From Pseudomonadales bacterium (GTDB taxonomy: Bacteria; Pseudomonadota; Gammaproteobacteria; Pseudomonadales; Ketobacteraceae), in NCBI GenBank assembly GCA_020062665.1, contig JAGUVW010000030.1, forward strand, positions 1-44,673: a DNA stretch of 44,673 nucleotides, given 5' to 3'. The translations under genes and the position numbers were made by a program. A model generated the notes under the pieces. It was not told the origin of the DNA and searched no databases. It was given only the letters and a program-made list of their open reading frames with translations. Position 1 is the first letter of the stretch. Each line of letters starts with the position of its first letter. Positions 27,767 through 37,154 of this stretch are shown here, in pieces.

Positions 27767-30700
27767 TCAGGCCACGCCGGTTGACGATGGCTCTTGGGGG
27801 CTGAGCGGCGGGCTGATCTGATCCAGCAGCTGCAGGGCATGGGGATATTCGAAGTTTTCGATGCTGTAGCACAGCTGATCCAGTGCGCCGGCGGTGGCCA
27901 GGGGTGCCAGCACGTGGCGCAGGCGGGCGATGTCCTGATCCGACACCACGTCGCTGACGCTGAGCTGACTGCGGATCTGTGTCAGCCAGTTGGCATTGTC
28001 CGCTGTTTGCCAGGATGCCGTTTCCAGGTCGAGGGGCTCGGCAGCGGCCTGCCGCATCAATTGCTCGATGCTGGCCAGCACCTGGGCGTTGGCATGCTGG
28101 ATGCGGTTCACCAGGGCCGTCACGGCGGCGGCGTCCTGCTGCTGGCCGGATTGCTCGGTATCAGCCGCTAACTGGCTCAGCGTTTCGAAGCCGAGATTGC
28201 CTGCCACGCCCTTGAGCTTGTGAGCCAGTTCCGCCAGCGCTGTCCACGCCTGATCCTCCAGCATCAGTTCCAGCGCCGATCCCACCTGGCCGTAATGGTC
28301 GATATAGTCTTCCACCAGTTTCAGATAGCTTGTGCGATTATGATGCAGCCGCGCCAGCGCCCGGTGCACCTGAATGCCGGGCAAGTCGTGCCAGATCTGG
28401 AGCGGGTTACGCGCAGTGTTGACATGTTCCAGCGCCCACTGCTTCCAGTCATTCAGTTGTGCCGGCAGGTGATCAGCGATGGCCTGAATCAGGTCGATGG
28501 TTTCGAACGGTTTGGTGACGAAGGCATTCATGCCCACCGCCTGCGCGCGCTGACGTTCCCGCGCGAACGCGTTCGCCGTCATCGCAATCACCGGCAGGCT
28601 GGTTGCATTGTGTTGCCGGCGAATCTGCTCGCAGCATTCGAAACCATCCATCAGCGGCATCTGCAGATCCATCAGAATCAGGTCGTAATGTTGGTGTTGC
28701 AGTTTTTCCAGCGCAACCTTGCCGTTCTCGGCGGTATCCAGACTCACGCCCAGCGTCTGCAGATTTTCGATCACCAGAAAGCGGTTGATCTCGTTGTCTT
28801 CCACCAGCAGGATGCGGGGCGTGGCAGCAGTGGGTTTGAGGGGGCGGGACTGCGGTCTGTTCTCCAGCGTCGTGGCAGCCGGTTGCTGTGACAGAATGCG
28901 ATCCACCATGTCGATCAGTTCCGCCGACTGGATCGGCTTGGACAGGAATCCCTGGGGCTTGAGAGCAGAATCCCGCAGAATGTCGTCCTGACCGTAGGCA
29001 GTGACCAGCAACACCGGAGGACTGTTGTCGCCAGCGAATTCGCCGATCGCCGTCATCACGTCCTGACCATTCATGTCCGGCAGATCCCAGTCCAGCACGA
29101 TCAGATCGGTGCGCTGGCGCTGATCCCGCACCCACTCGATGGCACTCTGCCCCGACTCCACGACTTTCACCCGATAACCGGCGCTCGCCAGAATGCGTTC
29201 TTCGATTTTCCAGCACACTGGATTGTCGTCCACCACCAGAATGTGCTGCAGCCCGCGCGCCTTGACGCTGAAGGCCGGCTTGGCAGCAACCCGTTCATCC
29301 AGCTGGAATGGCAATTCGAAACTGAACGTGCTGCCCTGACCCGGCGCACTCGTCACCTGGATGTCGCCACCCATGGCATTCACCAGTTGCCGGCAGATGG
29401 AAAGTCCCAATCCGGTGCCACCATATTTGCGACTGATGGAAGCGTCGGCCTGGGCGAAAGATTCGAACAGCTTGCCCTGCTGCTCCTCACTCATACCGAT
29501 GCCGGTGTCGCGGATCTGGAAGCGCAGCCGCACCTGGCGCGCCGATGCCATCACCCGCGCGACCTCCAGCTCCACGTAGCCCTTCTCGGTGAATTTCACC
29601 GCGTTGCTGCAGAGATTGGTCAGCACCTGCTGCAGACGCAGAGGATCGCCTACCACCCGCGTCGGCACGTCGATGTCGTTGATCACGAATTCCAGATTTT
29701 TTTCCTGCGCCCTGAGACCGGTGACGGCACCGATATTGGTGAACACATCGCGCAGACTGAAGGGAATCAGTTCGAGCTCCAGCTTGCCCGCCTCGATCTT
29801 GGAGAAATCCAGAATGTCGTTGACGATGCCCAGCAGGGAATTCGCCGCATTGTCGACGGAAGCAAGATATTGGCGCTGACGTTCATTGAGAGACGTGTTC
29901 AGACACAGCCGCGTCATGCCGATGATGGCATTCATGGGCGTGCGGATTTCGTGACTCATGCGGGCCAGGAATTCGCCCTTGGCCTGGTTCGCGGCTTCGG
30001 CGTCTTCCCGCGCGCGTCGTTCCGCCTGCCGCGCTTCGTTGATGGCAGTGACGTCGTGGCCTTCCAGCACGATCATTTCCACGTGATCGTCCTGCAGAAT
30101 CGGCGTCATCACAAAATCGATATGCAGCGTGCGCCCGGACCGATCCTGCAGCGGTGAAGCAAAGCGCACGCGCTGACCATTCACCGCATTGATCAGGTGC
30201 TCGCGCAACTGTGACCGCATGTCGCGAGACTGCTGCCACCAGGGTGCGTCCCACAACTTGCGTCCCACCACGGCATCGGCGGCAGCACCCACCAGACTGT
30301 AGGCGGCGCGGTTGGCTTCCAGCAGACTGCCGTCCGGCGCCAGCAGGCACATCAGCTGCTGGGTACTGTCCATGATATCACGCACGCGCTGTTCGCTGCG
30401 GCGAATGGCGTTCTGGGTGGCAATGCGATCACCGATGTCATGCAGCACCATCAGTGTCTGGCTGCGCTCTTCCACTTCCACGACGGTGACATTCACTTCC
30501 ACCAGCACCGGTGTGCCATCCTGCTTACGGATGCGCCAGTCAAAGCGGCTGCTGCCTTTTTCTTCGGCAAAACGCAGCAGCCGCGTGTATTTTTCGCTGG
30601 CCTGGCTGCCATCGGGCTGCAGCGCCGTGGATACGTCCAGCAGGCTTCTGCCGATCAGTTCCGATTTGGCATCCAGCCCCAGCATATGCACGACGGTGGT

Positions 30701-32578
30701 GTTGCAGTCGACGATACGATTCTGCTCCAGAATCAAGCTGCCATCGTGGGCCTGCTCGAACAGCAACTCTCTGAGGTGTTCCTTGCGCTGGCGTTCGGAG
30801 AGATCCCGCACCACGCCCACCAGGAAAAAATCTTCGCCACTGCGAAACGCGCCCACCGATATTTCCACCGGCAGATTGCGCTGATCACGTGTTTTTCCCA
30901 CCACCTGACGCCAGCGGCCAACCAGAGTCTGTTCCGACGCAGTGATTGCGAACTTTTCCAGATAATGCCCATGTTGCAGGCCCAACTCATCATCCATGAG
31001 CAGCGCAATGTTCTGGCCGATCAATTCCTGGCGTCGGTAGCCGAACATGCGCTCAATCGCCCGGTTGCACTGCAGAATCTCGCCGTGAACATCGATGGTA
31101 ATCAGCGCGTCGGTGCACGTGTCGATGATTTCCTGCAACTGCTGGCGTTCACGCTCGATGTCCTGGGTCTGGCGCCTCACCCTGTCATCGACTTCGTGCT
31201 GATACTCCAGCAGCGCCTGTTCGGTTTTGCGGAAATCCGACACATCCCATCCGACGCTGACCACACCCAGCACCTGCCCGTGTTGATCTCGCCAGGGAAA
31301 ACGTTCAACACGAAACCAGCGCTTGGCACCATCCACTACCAGCGCCTCGTCAGAAACGGCGGGACTGCTGCGCTGACACACCTGCTGCTCCTGCTCATTC
31401 CAGAGCGCGGCAAGCTCCGCCGGCAGAATGTCGCGGTAACGCTTGCCAGGCAGCAATTCCCGCCCGAACAGACGGGCCGCACTGGCGCTGGTGCGCACGA
31501 TACGACCCTTACTGTTGGTGATGATCACCATGGCGGACAGATCGTTCGTCAGTGTGCGCAGCTGGTTTTCAGCGGTATTCAGTCGCGTGCGGCTACGCAC
31601 ATACAGAATCGACATTCCGGCCAGCAGCAATAGTGAAAGCACGGCGAACAATGCCACGATCTGATAGAACCGGGTGAGTTGCGCGAAGGCTTCGTCACGC
31701 TCGACCTCGACCGCCACACCCAGTTTCAGATGCTCATACCAGCCCCAGGTTCCAACCGCAACGGACCCGAGCAAACCCGCAAATCCGTCGGTATCGATAC
31801 CTTCGTTTCCGCTGCCGGCAGGATCACCCAGAAACAACAGCACCGGCTCCGAAGCCAGGATTTCCACCAGCGACGTGCGGACACGGGGCTGGCGCGCCAG
31901 GATCACACCGCGATCATCAAAGACATAAACCATGCGACGCTGCCACCGCGGACTGTTGCGGAACAGACGCTCCAACTCCGGCGCCATATCGACTACCAGC
32001 ACCAACACCGCCATCACTTCACTGCCACTCATGACCGGTTCCAGCAGATGCAACACGCCGCCGGGTACGTTGTCCGCCTCGCCCTGCCCCACGCCAATGC
32101 CCTGGGAAAAATGGAATCCGCCCTGCCCTGCCCGCAACTGCGCCATGACATCCGCCTGCAGCGACGACGGATTGACCTGTCCTATCTGCGCAGGCTCCGA
32201 CGCCACCAGATTGACGCCCTGCAGATCCATCACGGCGAACTGCAGGTGCGCTGTCGCATTGCGCAGATCCGACAGTTGGGCAGCCAGCGCCAGCGCCTGC
32301 TCCAACACCTGATCCAGTTGATAGCTTGCCTGAGGGGGCAGTTGCCGCACGCGCTCTACTACCAGCGGATGTTCAGCCCAGCGCCGCAAATCGACCTGTT
32401 TGGTGGCAACCCACTCTGCGATCGCCCGCTGCATCTGGTGACGTGATGCCAACAACTCATTCTGCAGATGTTGTTCGAATTCCTGCGCAACCTGCTGCAC
32501 CCCATACAGCAGCAAGCCCGCCAGCAGGCAAAACCCCAGCAGAATGGTCGACACAATGCGAAAAGTGGCAGAAAACAT
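27767..32578 (-). CDS. Hybrid sensor histidine kinase (Cache-like, 4 PAS, HisKA, HATPase, 2 REC, Hpt)
   Basis: 1603 residues. Membrane segments at about 8-28 and 305-327 flank a periplasmic sensor resembling a double Cache domain. Four PAS-type domains follow (about 335-450, 480-600, 605-720, 730-850). HisKA has the phosphorylated His876 ([18 protein letters not shown]). The ATPase has N-box [13 protein letters not shown] and G-boxes DTGIGMS and GGTGLGLS. Receiver 1 has Asp1163 and Lys1214; receiver 2 has Asp1304 and Lys1356. A C-terminal Hpt has His1453 ([13 protein letters not shown]). All phosphorelay residues are present. It is divergent from a receiver-GGDEF protein that may be its output (inference). 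The input signal is unknown. Confidence 0.93.
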   Translation of the reverse strand: MFSATFRIVSTILLGFCLLAGLLLYGVQQVAQEFEQHLQNELLASRHQMQRAIAEWVATKQVDLRRWAEHPLVVERVRQLPPQASYQLDQVLEQALALAAQLSDLRNATAHLQFAVMDLQGVNLVASEPAQIGQVNPSSLQADVMAQLRAGQGGFHFSQGIGVGQGEADNVPGGVLHLLEPVMSGSEVMAVLVLVVDMAPELERLFRNSPRWQRRMVYVFDDRGVILARQPRVRTSLVEILASEPVLLFLGDPAGSGNEGIDTDGFAGLLGSVAVGTWGWYEHLKLGVAVEVERDEAFAQLTRFYQIVALFAVLSLLLLAGMSILYVRSRTRLNTAENQLRTLTNDLSAMVIITNSKGRIVRTSASAARLFGRELLPGKRYRDILPAELAALWNEQEQQVCQRSSPAVSDEALVVDGAKRWFRVERFPWRDQHGQVLGVVSVGWDVSDFRKTEQALLEYQHEVDDRVRRQTQDIERERQQLQEIIDTCTDALITIDVHGEILQCNRAIERMFGYRRQELIGQNIALLMDDELGLQHGHYLEKFAITASEQTLVGRWRQVVGKTRDQRNLPVEISVGAFRSGEDFFLVGVVRDLSERQRKEHLRELLFEQAHDGSLILEQNRIVDCNTTVVHMLGLDAKSELIGRSLLDVSTALQPDGSQASEKYTRLLRFAEEKGSSRFDWRIRKQDGTPVLVEVNVTVVEVEERSQTLMVLHDIGDRIATQNAIRRSEQRVRDIMDSTQQLMCLLAPDGSLLEANRAAYSLVGAAADAVVGRKLWDAPWWQQSRDMRSQLREHLINAVNGQRVRFASPLQDRSGRTLHIDFVMTPILQDDHVEMIVLEGHDVTAINEARQAERRAREDAEAANQAKGEFLARMSHEIRTPMNAIIGMTRLCLNTSLNERQRQYLASVDNAANSLLGIVNDILDFSKIEAGKLELELIPFSLRDVFTNIGAVTGLRAQEKNLEFVINDIDVPTRVVGDPLRLQQVLTNLCSNAVKFTEKGYVELEVARVMASARQVRLRFQIRDTGIGMSEEQQGKLFESFAQADASISRKYGGTGLGLSICRQLVNAMGGDIQVTSAPGQGSTFSFELPFQLDERVAAKPAFSVKARGLQHILVVDDNPVCWKIEERILASAGYRVKVVESGQSAIEWVRDQRQRTDLIVLDWDLPDMNGQDVMTAIGEFAGDNSPPVLLVTAYGQDDILRDSALKPQGFLSKPIQSAELIDMVDRILSQQPAATTLENRPQSRPLKPTAATPRILLVEDNEINRFLVIENLQTLGVSLDTAENGKVALEKLQHQHYDLILMDLQMPLMDGFECCEQIRRQHNATSLPVIAMTANAFARERQRAQAVGMNAFVTKPFETIDLIQAIADHLPAQLNDWKQWALEHVNTARNPLQIWHDLPGIQVHRALARLHHNRTSYLKLVEDYIDHYGQVGSALELMLEDQAWTALAELAHKLKGVAGNLGFETLSQLAADTEQSGQQQDAAAVTALVNRIQHANAQVLASIEQLMRQAAAEPLDLETASWQTADNANWLTQIRSQLSVSDVVSDQDIARLRHVLAPLATAGALDQLCYSIENFEYPHALQLLDQISPPLSPQEPSSTGVA

Positions 32579-32639
32579 GTGTTTTCCCGGGCGATTCTCT
32601 CAATTCAACAGCGTAGCATCGATTTACCGGCCCGCGCGG

Positions 32640-32667
32640 TTGACGTGCGCAAGGTTTGATCTAAATT
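32640..32667 (+). promoter_or_regulatory. Promoter of the diguanylate cyclase gene
   Basis: -35 TTGACG (32640-32645), 16-nt spacer, -10 TAAATT (32662-32667); the predicted start is about 32674. GTTGAC (32639-32644) and GTCAAC (32678-32683) form a spaced inverted repeat around it. Confidence 0.5.
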
Positions 32668-32686
32668 TGTTAGAACTGTCAACGTG

Positions 32687-33628
32687 ATGTCGCCTATGTC
32701 GATTGAAAGCAAGCAAACGGTGCTGGTAGTTGATGACGAACCCCTGAACATCAAGGTGCTGTCGCAGGCGCTGTCGCCCTGGTACCGGGTCAAGGCCGCC
32801 ACCAATGGGCAGGATGCGCTCAAGATTGCATCGAGCGACGATCCACCGGATCTGATTCTGCTGGACGTGGCCATGCCGGGCATGAGCGGCTATCAAGTGT
32901 GCGACCAGCTCAAATCCAATCACGTCACCCGCAACATCCCCGTCATTTTCATCACCGCCCGCAACTCCAACGAAGACGAAGCCTACGGCCTCGAACTGGG
33001 CGCGGTGGACTACATCACCAAACCCTTCAGCCTGCCCATCGTGATGGCACGCATCCGCAACCAGCTGCTGCTAAAGATCAAGACCGACATGCTGGAACAA
33101 CTGGTGTCCATCGACAGCCTCACCGAACTGGCCAACCGCCGCCGTTTTGACGAAGTGCTCGACCAGGAATGGCGCCGCTGCGTGCGCAACGGCACTCCGC
33201 TGTCCATCATCATGATCGACGTGGATTTCTTCAAACTGTTGAACGACAGCTACGGCCACGCCGCCGGTGATGTTTGCCTGAAACAGATCGCGCAGACCCT
33301 GAAATCCACCACCCGCCGCTCGTCGGACACCGTGGCCCGTTACGGCGGCGAGGAATTCTGCGCCATCCTGCCCGGCATCGCTCACAAGGACGCCCTGCAA
33401 CTGGCGGAGAACATGCGCCACAACGTGGAACAGCAGCAGATTCCCCATCCCAAGTCGCCCCTGGGGCCCGCCGTCAGCATCAGCCTGGGTGTCGCAACAG
33501 CAACGCCGGACATCAGCACGCTTCCCACCGGACTGCTGTCACAGGCCGACGAAATGCTGTACCAGGCAAAAACCAGCGGACGCAATCAGGTGAAAGGTGT
33601 TGACCTCACGCAAAACGGTTCCGCCTGA
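32687..33628 (+). CDS. Response regulator diguanylate cyclase (REC-GGDEF)
   Basis: About 313 residues. The receiver domain has the acidic pair in VLVVDDEP, phosphoacceptor Asp in LILLDVAMPGM (about residue 60) and Lys in ITKPF. The GGDEF domain has the active-site motif GGEEF (about 220-224). The product-binding I-site RSSD sits exactly five residues before it, so both catalysis and feedback inhibition by c-di-GMP are expected. The start is uncertain: GTG 32684, ATG 32687 and ATG 32696 are in frame and none has a good ribosome site. It is divergent from the hybrid kinase. Confidence 0.93.
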   Translation: MSPMSIESKQTVLVVDDEPLNIKVLSQALSPWYRVKAATNGQDALKIASSDDPPDLILLDVAMPGMSGYQVCDQLKSNHVTRNIPVIFITARNSNEDEAYGLELGAVDYITKPFSLPIVMARIRNQLLLKIKTDMLEQLVSIDSLTELANRRRFDEVLDQEWRRCVRNGTPLSIIMIDVDFFKLLNDSYGHAAGDVCLKQIAQTLKSTTRRSSDTVARYGGEEFCAILPGIAHKDALQLAENMRHNVEQQQIPHPKSPLGPAVSISLGVATATPDISTLPTGLLSQADEMLYQAKTSGRNQVKGVDLTQNGSA

Positions 33629-33694
33629 CGCGATACTGTCAGCAGCGCGAATAGAACCAGCGCAATCGAAATGAAAGGAAGGAAAGTAAAGAAG

Positions 33695-33726
33695 GGGCGA
33701 AGCGTCACCGAAGCAACGCCTCACCC
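33695..33726 (-). terminator. Probable terminator of recA
   Basis: Read leftward: a 10-bp stem GGGTGAGGCG / CGCTTCGCCC (two G-U pairs) with a 12-nt loop, then CTTCTTTACTTT. It lies 12 nt after the recA stop. The T-tract is weak. Confidence 0.55.
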
Positions 33727-33738
33727 GCTGAGGAGAGG

Positions 33739-34782
33739 TTATGCGTCTTCGAGGACGTCTTCTTCCGAAGCTGAAGGCAACGGCAGGTGCGTCGACGAAT
33801 TCAGCATCTGATTGCGGATTTCGCGCTCGATTTCCTGTGCCACCGCCGGATTGTCTTCCAGGAACTTGGCGGCGTTAGCCTTGCCCTGACCGATCTTGTC
33901 ACCCTTGTAGGCATACCAGGCGCCGGATTTTTCCACCAGACCGCACAGCACACCCAGATCCAGTACTTCGCCCATGCGGTAGATGCCTTTGCCATACAGG
34001 ATCTGGAATTCAGCCTGCTTGAACGGTGGCGCCACCTTGTTCTTCACCACTTTCACGCGGGTTTCGCTGCCCACCACTTCCTCGCCCTGCTTCACCGCGC
34101 CGGTGCGGCGGATGTCCAGACGCACAGAGGCATAGAACTTCAGCGCATTACCGCCGGTGGTGGTTTCCGGGTTGCCGAACATCACGCCGATCTTCATCCG
34201 GATCTGGTTGATAAAGATCACCAGACAGTTGGCCTGCTTTACGCTGCCGGTAATTTTGCGCAGCGCCTGGGACATCAGGCGGGCCTGCAGACCCACGTGG
34301 CTGTCGCCCATCTCGCCTTCGATTTCGGCGCGGGGCACCAGCGCCGCCACCGAGTCCACGATGATCACATCCACTGCGTTGGAGCGCACCAGCATGTCGG
34401 TGATCTCCAGCGCCTGCTCACCGGTGTCGGGCTGGGACACCAGCAGGTCATCCACTTTCACACCCAGCTTGCCTGCATAGCCAGGGTCCAGGGCGTGCTC
34501 GGCGTCCACAAAGGCGCACGTCAGGCCAGCACGCTGGGCCTCGGCGATCACGCTCAGGGTAAGGGTTGTCTTGCCGGAAGATTCAGGGCCAAAGATTTCA
34601 ACAATACGCCCCTTGGGTACACCACCAATCCCCAGCGCGATATCCAGGCCCAGGGAGCCGGTGGAAATGGCGGGAATCGCCTGATGCTGCTGGTCGCCCA
34701 TGCGCATGACCGCGCCCTTGCCAAACTGGCGTTCAATCTGGGAAAGGGCCGCGTTGAGCGCTTTTTTTCTGTTATCGTCCAT
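33739..34782 (-). CDS. recA: Recombinase RecA
   Basis: 347 residues from the ATG at 34782, chosen because GAGGA lies 7 nt before it. Walker [10 protein letters not shown], the Walker B region [20 protein letters not shown], loop L1 and L2 segments ([20 protein letters not shown]) and an acidic C-terminus ([11 protein letters not shown]) are present. It drives strand exchange and LexA cleavage. A canonical LexA box lies 35 nt upstream. It is downstream of pncC in the same direction, as in Pseudomonas, but recX does not follow it. Confidence 0.98.
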   Translation of the reverse strand: MDDNRKKALNAALSQIERQFGKGAVMRMGDQQHQAIPAISTGSLGLDIALGIGGVPKGRIVEIFGPESSGKTTLTLSVIAEAQRAGLTCAFVDAEHALDPGYAGKLGVKVDDLLVSQPDTGEQALEITDMLVRSNAVDVIIVDSVAALVPRAEIEGEMGDSHVGLQARLMSQALRKITGSVKQANCLVIFINQIRMKIGVMFGNPETTTGGNALKFYASVRLDIRRTGAVKQGEEVVGSETRVKVVKNKVAPPFKQAEFQILYGKGIYRMGEVLDLGVLCGLVEKSGAWYAYKGDKIGQGKANAAKFLEDNPAVAQEIEREIRNQMLNSSTHLPLPSASEEDVLEDA

Positions 34783-34816
34783 TAGAATTTCCTCATGATC
34801 AGTGTCAGTCACCCAA

Positions 34817-34836
34817 TACTGTATATTTAAACAGTA
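34817..34836 (-). promoter_or_regulatory. LexA box of recA
   Basis: TACTGTATATTTAAACAGTA contains CTGT-N8-ACAG, the E. coli-type SOS operator. It directly abuts the pncC stop codon (34837) and lies 35 nt before the recA ATG. Confidence 0.95.
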
Positions 34837-35394
34837 TTATTCGGATTGTTCAAGTACTGACGGCAAATCTTCCTGCGGATGCAGTTTCAGCCAGTCGCGG
34901 ATACGCACCAGTAGCCCCTGCAACGCCAGCGAAACCGAGGCCGCGCGCACTTCCTGCCGATCGCCGGGCAGACTGAACAGCGCGCTGTCCACTCTGCCCT
35001 GGATGCACCAGGCCATCCACACGGTACCCACCGGCTTGTCCTCGGTGCCACCATCAGGCCCGGCCACACCGCTGATGGCGACGGAAAAGGTGCCGCGGGA
35101 TTTCTTGAGAGCACCCTTGGCCATCTCCTCCACCACCGCCTTGCTGACCGCTCCGTGTTGCTCAAGCGTCTTGGGGCGCACCCCCAGCATCTCCCGCTTC
35201 GCCTCGTTGGAATAGGTGATGAAACCGCGGTCGAACCAGCCGGAGCTGCCTGGAACCTGGGTCAGGGCTGCCCCCACCCAGCCACCCGTGCAGGATTCTG
35301 CTGTCACAATATATAGACCGTGACCAGACAAAAGTTTGCCCAATTGGGTGGCAAGCGCCTCGATCAACAGGTTCTGATCAGAAAAGGTGAGCAT
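34837..35394 (-). CDS. pncC: Nicotinamide-nucleotide amidase (CinA C-terminal family)
   Basis: 185 residues from the ATG at 35394. The family core is intact: TAESCTGGWVGAALTQVPGSSGWFD..., then FSVAISGVAGPDGG and KPVGTVWMAW. It deamidates NMN in pyridine-nucleotide recycling. It lacks the N-terminal MoCF-like domain of full CinA. It is upstream of recA with the recA LexA box starting at its stop codon, and divergent from the mutS start. Confidence 0.93.
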   Translation of the reverse strand: MLTFSDQNLLIEALATQLGKLLSGHGLYIVTAESCTGGWVGAALTQVPGSSGWFDRGFITYSNEAKREMLGVRPKTLEQHGAVSKAVVEEMAKGALKKSRGTFSVAISGVAGPDGGTEDKPVGTVWMAWCIQGRVDSALFSLPGDRQEVRAASVSLALQGLLVRIRDWLKLHPQEDLPSVLEQSE

Positions 35395-35516
35395 GAAATC
35401 GGATTCAATCCCTGGCAAAAGTGGGCTGATTGTAACCGTTCGTCCCAGGCCAAACCATGCGAAACCCCGGCATTTTTTCCTCGGCGACCCGACCCCAAAT
35501 CGCACCTGTCAAGCCG

Positions 35517-35544
35517 TTCCAAGCGCCGCCCGAATGCGTACAAT
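35517..35544 (+). promoter_or_regulatory. Probable promoter of mutS
   Basis: -10 TACAAT (35539-35544) is a 5/6 match; a weak -35 TTCCAA (35517-35522) lies 16 nt before it. The truncated mutS ATG is at 35584. Transcription from it would now run into the integrated element. Confidence 0.45.
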
Positions 35545-35583
35545 GACTGACTTCGAGACCTTGCCTTCACGACACCCGACATC

Positions 35584-35706
35584 ATGTCCACAACGACAGA
35601 AGAACAGTACACCCAGCACACCCCCATGATGCAGCAGCGTAAGACTTATGATATTATTGAAGTTTTTATGACATATCTGAAAAAACTACACGAAAAACTA
35701 TACTAG
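35584..35706 (+). pseudogene. mutS: mutS 5' fragment, interrupted by integrated element
   Basis: The first 18 codons encode MSTTTEEQYTQHTPMMQQ; HTPMMQQ is the conserved start of MutS, which normally continues with YL(R/K)-type residues and the mismatch-recognition domain. Instead the frame continues with 22 unrelated residues and stops at 35704. The position, divergent from pncC-recA, is where mutS lies in Pseudomonas-like genomes. Base composition changes from GC-rich to AT-rich at the same point (about 35638). MutS is the mismatch-recognition ATPase of DNA repair. The rest of the gene is not in the window. Confidence 0.82.
35637..35641. other. Left junction (attL) of integrated element in mutS
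   Basis: mutS-like coding sequence ends at CAGCAG (35632-35637), and AT-rich sequence without mutS similarity begins. The exact crossover base and core repeat cannot be set because the right end is outside the window. Confidence 0.6.
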
Positions 35707-35810
35707 CAGTCTCGTTAGTATGATTCTCACAACGTCGTGCTTTTTTGCGAGCGCTCAGTCGCGCACATGCTCAACAGACTAGAAGCGAGCACAACAAAGC
35801 AAAACGTAGC

Positions 35811-35840
35811 TTGCTCATTATGCTGTACGCATATACAGTA
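35811..35840 (+). promoter_or_regulatory. LexA-box promoter at element left end
   Basis: TGCTGTACGCATATACAGTA (35821-35840) contains CTGT-N8-ACAG, the same operator form as at recA. A rightward -35 TTGCTC (35811-35816), 17-nt spacer and -10 TACAGT (35834-35839) overlap it. The first gene downstream is the methyltransferase (ATG 35949). Confidence 0.7.
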
Positions 35841-35948
35841 TTTTCTTGTTTGGTCGTAACTGAAAACGTAGACGCCCTGCCCAAGCTCTCGTGTTGATTT
35901 ACCAAACCCCATCAGCTAGCCTTCCACCGACTGCAAGGAGAGATAATA

Positions 35949-37154
35949 ATGAGTCAGTTCAAAATGATAGATCTGTTTTCCGGGGCTGGGGGTCTTTCAG
36001 AAGGGCTGCGAGAAGCCGGTTTTATAGGCTTATACGCCAACGAGATCCAGAAGCAATATGCAGAAACCTATGCGCTCAATCATCCCGAGACAATCATTGA
36101 CCAACGCGATATTCGAAAGGTAGATGCCAAATCAATTCGACGCCGCCTTGGAGTGAGAAAGGGGGAGCTTGATCTAATTGCTGGTGGACCTCCATGTCAG
36201 GGCTTTTCGATAAACGCCCCTACCCGCTCGAAAAATGACGAGCGTAACCATCTGTTCAAAGAGTTCCTGAGATTCGTTGATGTGTTTTATCCTCGGGCGG
36301 TACTTATTGAAAACGTGCCGGGGCTAGTATCGTTTGAAGGCGGCATGACTCTTCAAGCAATTCTGGCTGCCCTTGAGCAGCACGGGTATCAATCAGATGT
36401 ACGCATTCTTTATGCACCTCACTTCGGGGTACCCCAGACAAGATGGCGAACAATAATTATCGGCTTACGTGAAGGTCAGGACATATTTTCAGCTTTTCCC
36501 GAACCTGTACGACAAGCGCCTGTTAGAGTTAACTTTACTTCGCGCTTTGAGGGTCGCAATATTGTCGCCTTACCAAACAAAGTTGAGCTACCCAGATTTA
36601 TATCCGTCAAGGATGCAATTGATGATCTCCCCTGCCTAGAGAATGGAGAGACAGGGGAAACACTTAAAAAATATCGCACAAAGCCGCAAAATGAATTCCA
36701 ACGCGCTATGAGAATCGGATCACGTGGCGTTGTAAACCATGAAGCCGCACGCCTCAGCAAGATCAATATGGAACGAGTATCACACATTCCCGCCGGGGGT
36801 AACTGGACGAATATCCCCGTCCACTTATTGCCAAAAGGCATGCAGCGGGCTCGTCGTTCTGACCATACCAAGCGATATGGCAGAGTAGATCCAAATGGAC
36901 TTGCTTCTACGATATTAACCAAGTGTGATCCCCACTGGGGCGCATATTTTCATTACAATCAAGATCGAGCCTTCACAGTAAGAGAAGCTGCGCGACTACA
37001 GACATTCCCAGACACCTTCCAATTCGCTGGCTCGAGAGTGGAACAATACGAGCAAGTTGGAAATGCAGTTCCACCATTGCTTGCAGCGGCTATCGGGCGC
37101 TCACTAGCTTGGGCATTAGGCAATGAAACAAAGGGACTAACAAGGGCAATATAA
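35949..37154 (+). CDS. DNA (cytosine-5) methyltransferase of type II R-M system
   Basis: 401 residues with the ordered C5-methyltransferase motifs: I (MIDLFSGAGGLSEGL), IV with the catalytic Cys83 (GGPPCQGFS), VI (ENVPG, 121-125), VIII (QTRWRTIIIGL) and X (QVGNAVPPLLAAAIG). The target-recognition region lies between VIII and IX (about 200-320). AAGGAG lies 8 nt before the ATG. Its stop TAA shares one base with the start of the endonuclease gene, the usual coupling of an R-M operon. Codon use and composition differ from the backbone. The target sequence is not known. Confidence 0.95.
   Translation: MSQFKMIDLFSGAGGLSEGLREAGFIGLYANEIQKQYAETYALNHPETIIDQRDIRKVDAKSIRRRLGVRKGELDLIAGGPPCQGFSINAPTRSKNDERNHLFKEFLRFVDVFYPRAVLIENVPGLVSFEGGMTLQAILAALEQHGYQSDVRILYAPHFGVPQTRWRTIIIGLREGQDIFSAFPEPVRQAPVRVNFTSRFEGRNIVALPNKVELPRFISVKDAIDDLPCLENGETGETLKKYRTKPQNEFQRAMRIGSRGVVNHEAARLSKINMERVSHIPAGGNWTNIPVHLLPKGMQRARRSDHTKRYGRVDPNGLASTILTKCDPHWGAYFHYNQDRAFTVREAARLQTFPDTFQFAGSRVEQYEQVGNAVPPLLAAAIGRSLAWALGNETKGLTRAI

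Noticed and set aside
32640-32653. TTGACGTGCGCAAG as an FNR box for the diguanylate cyclase
   Set aside because: The second half does not match ATCAA; the sequence is better explained as the -35 element.
35727-35912. A 61-residue leftward frame at the element's left end
   Set aside because: It has no ribosome site, and the LexA-box promoter lies in its middle. The interval 35707-35948 is better read as promoter DNA.
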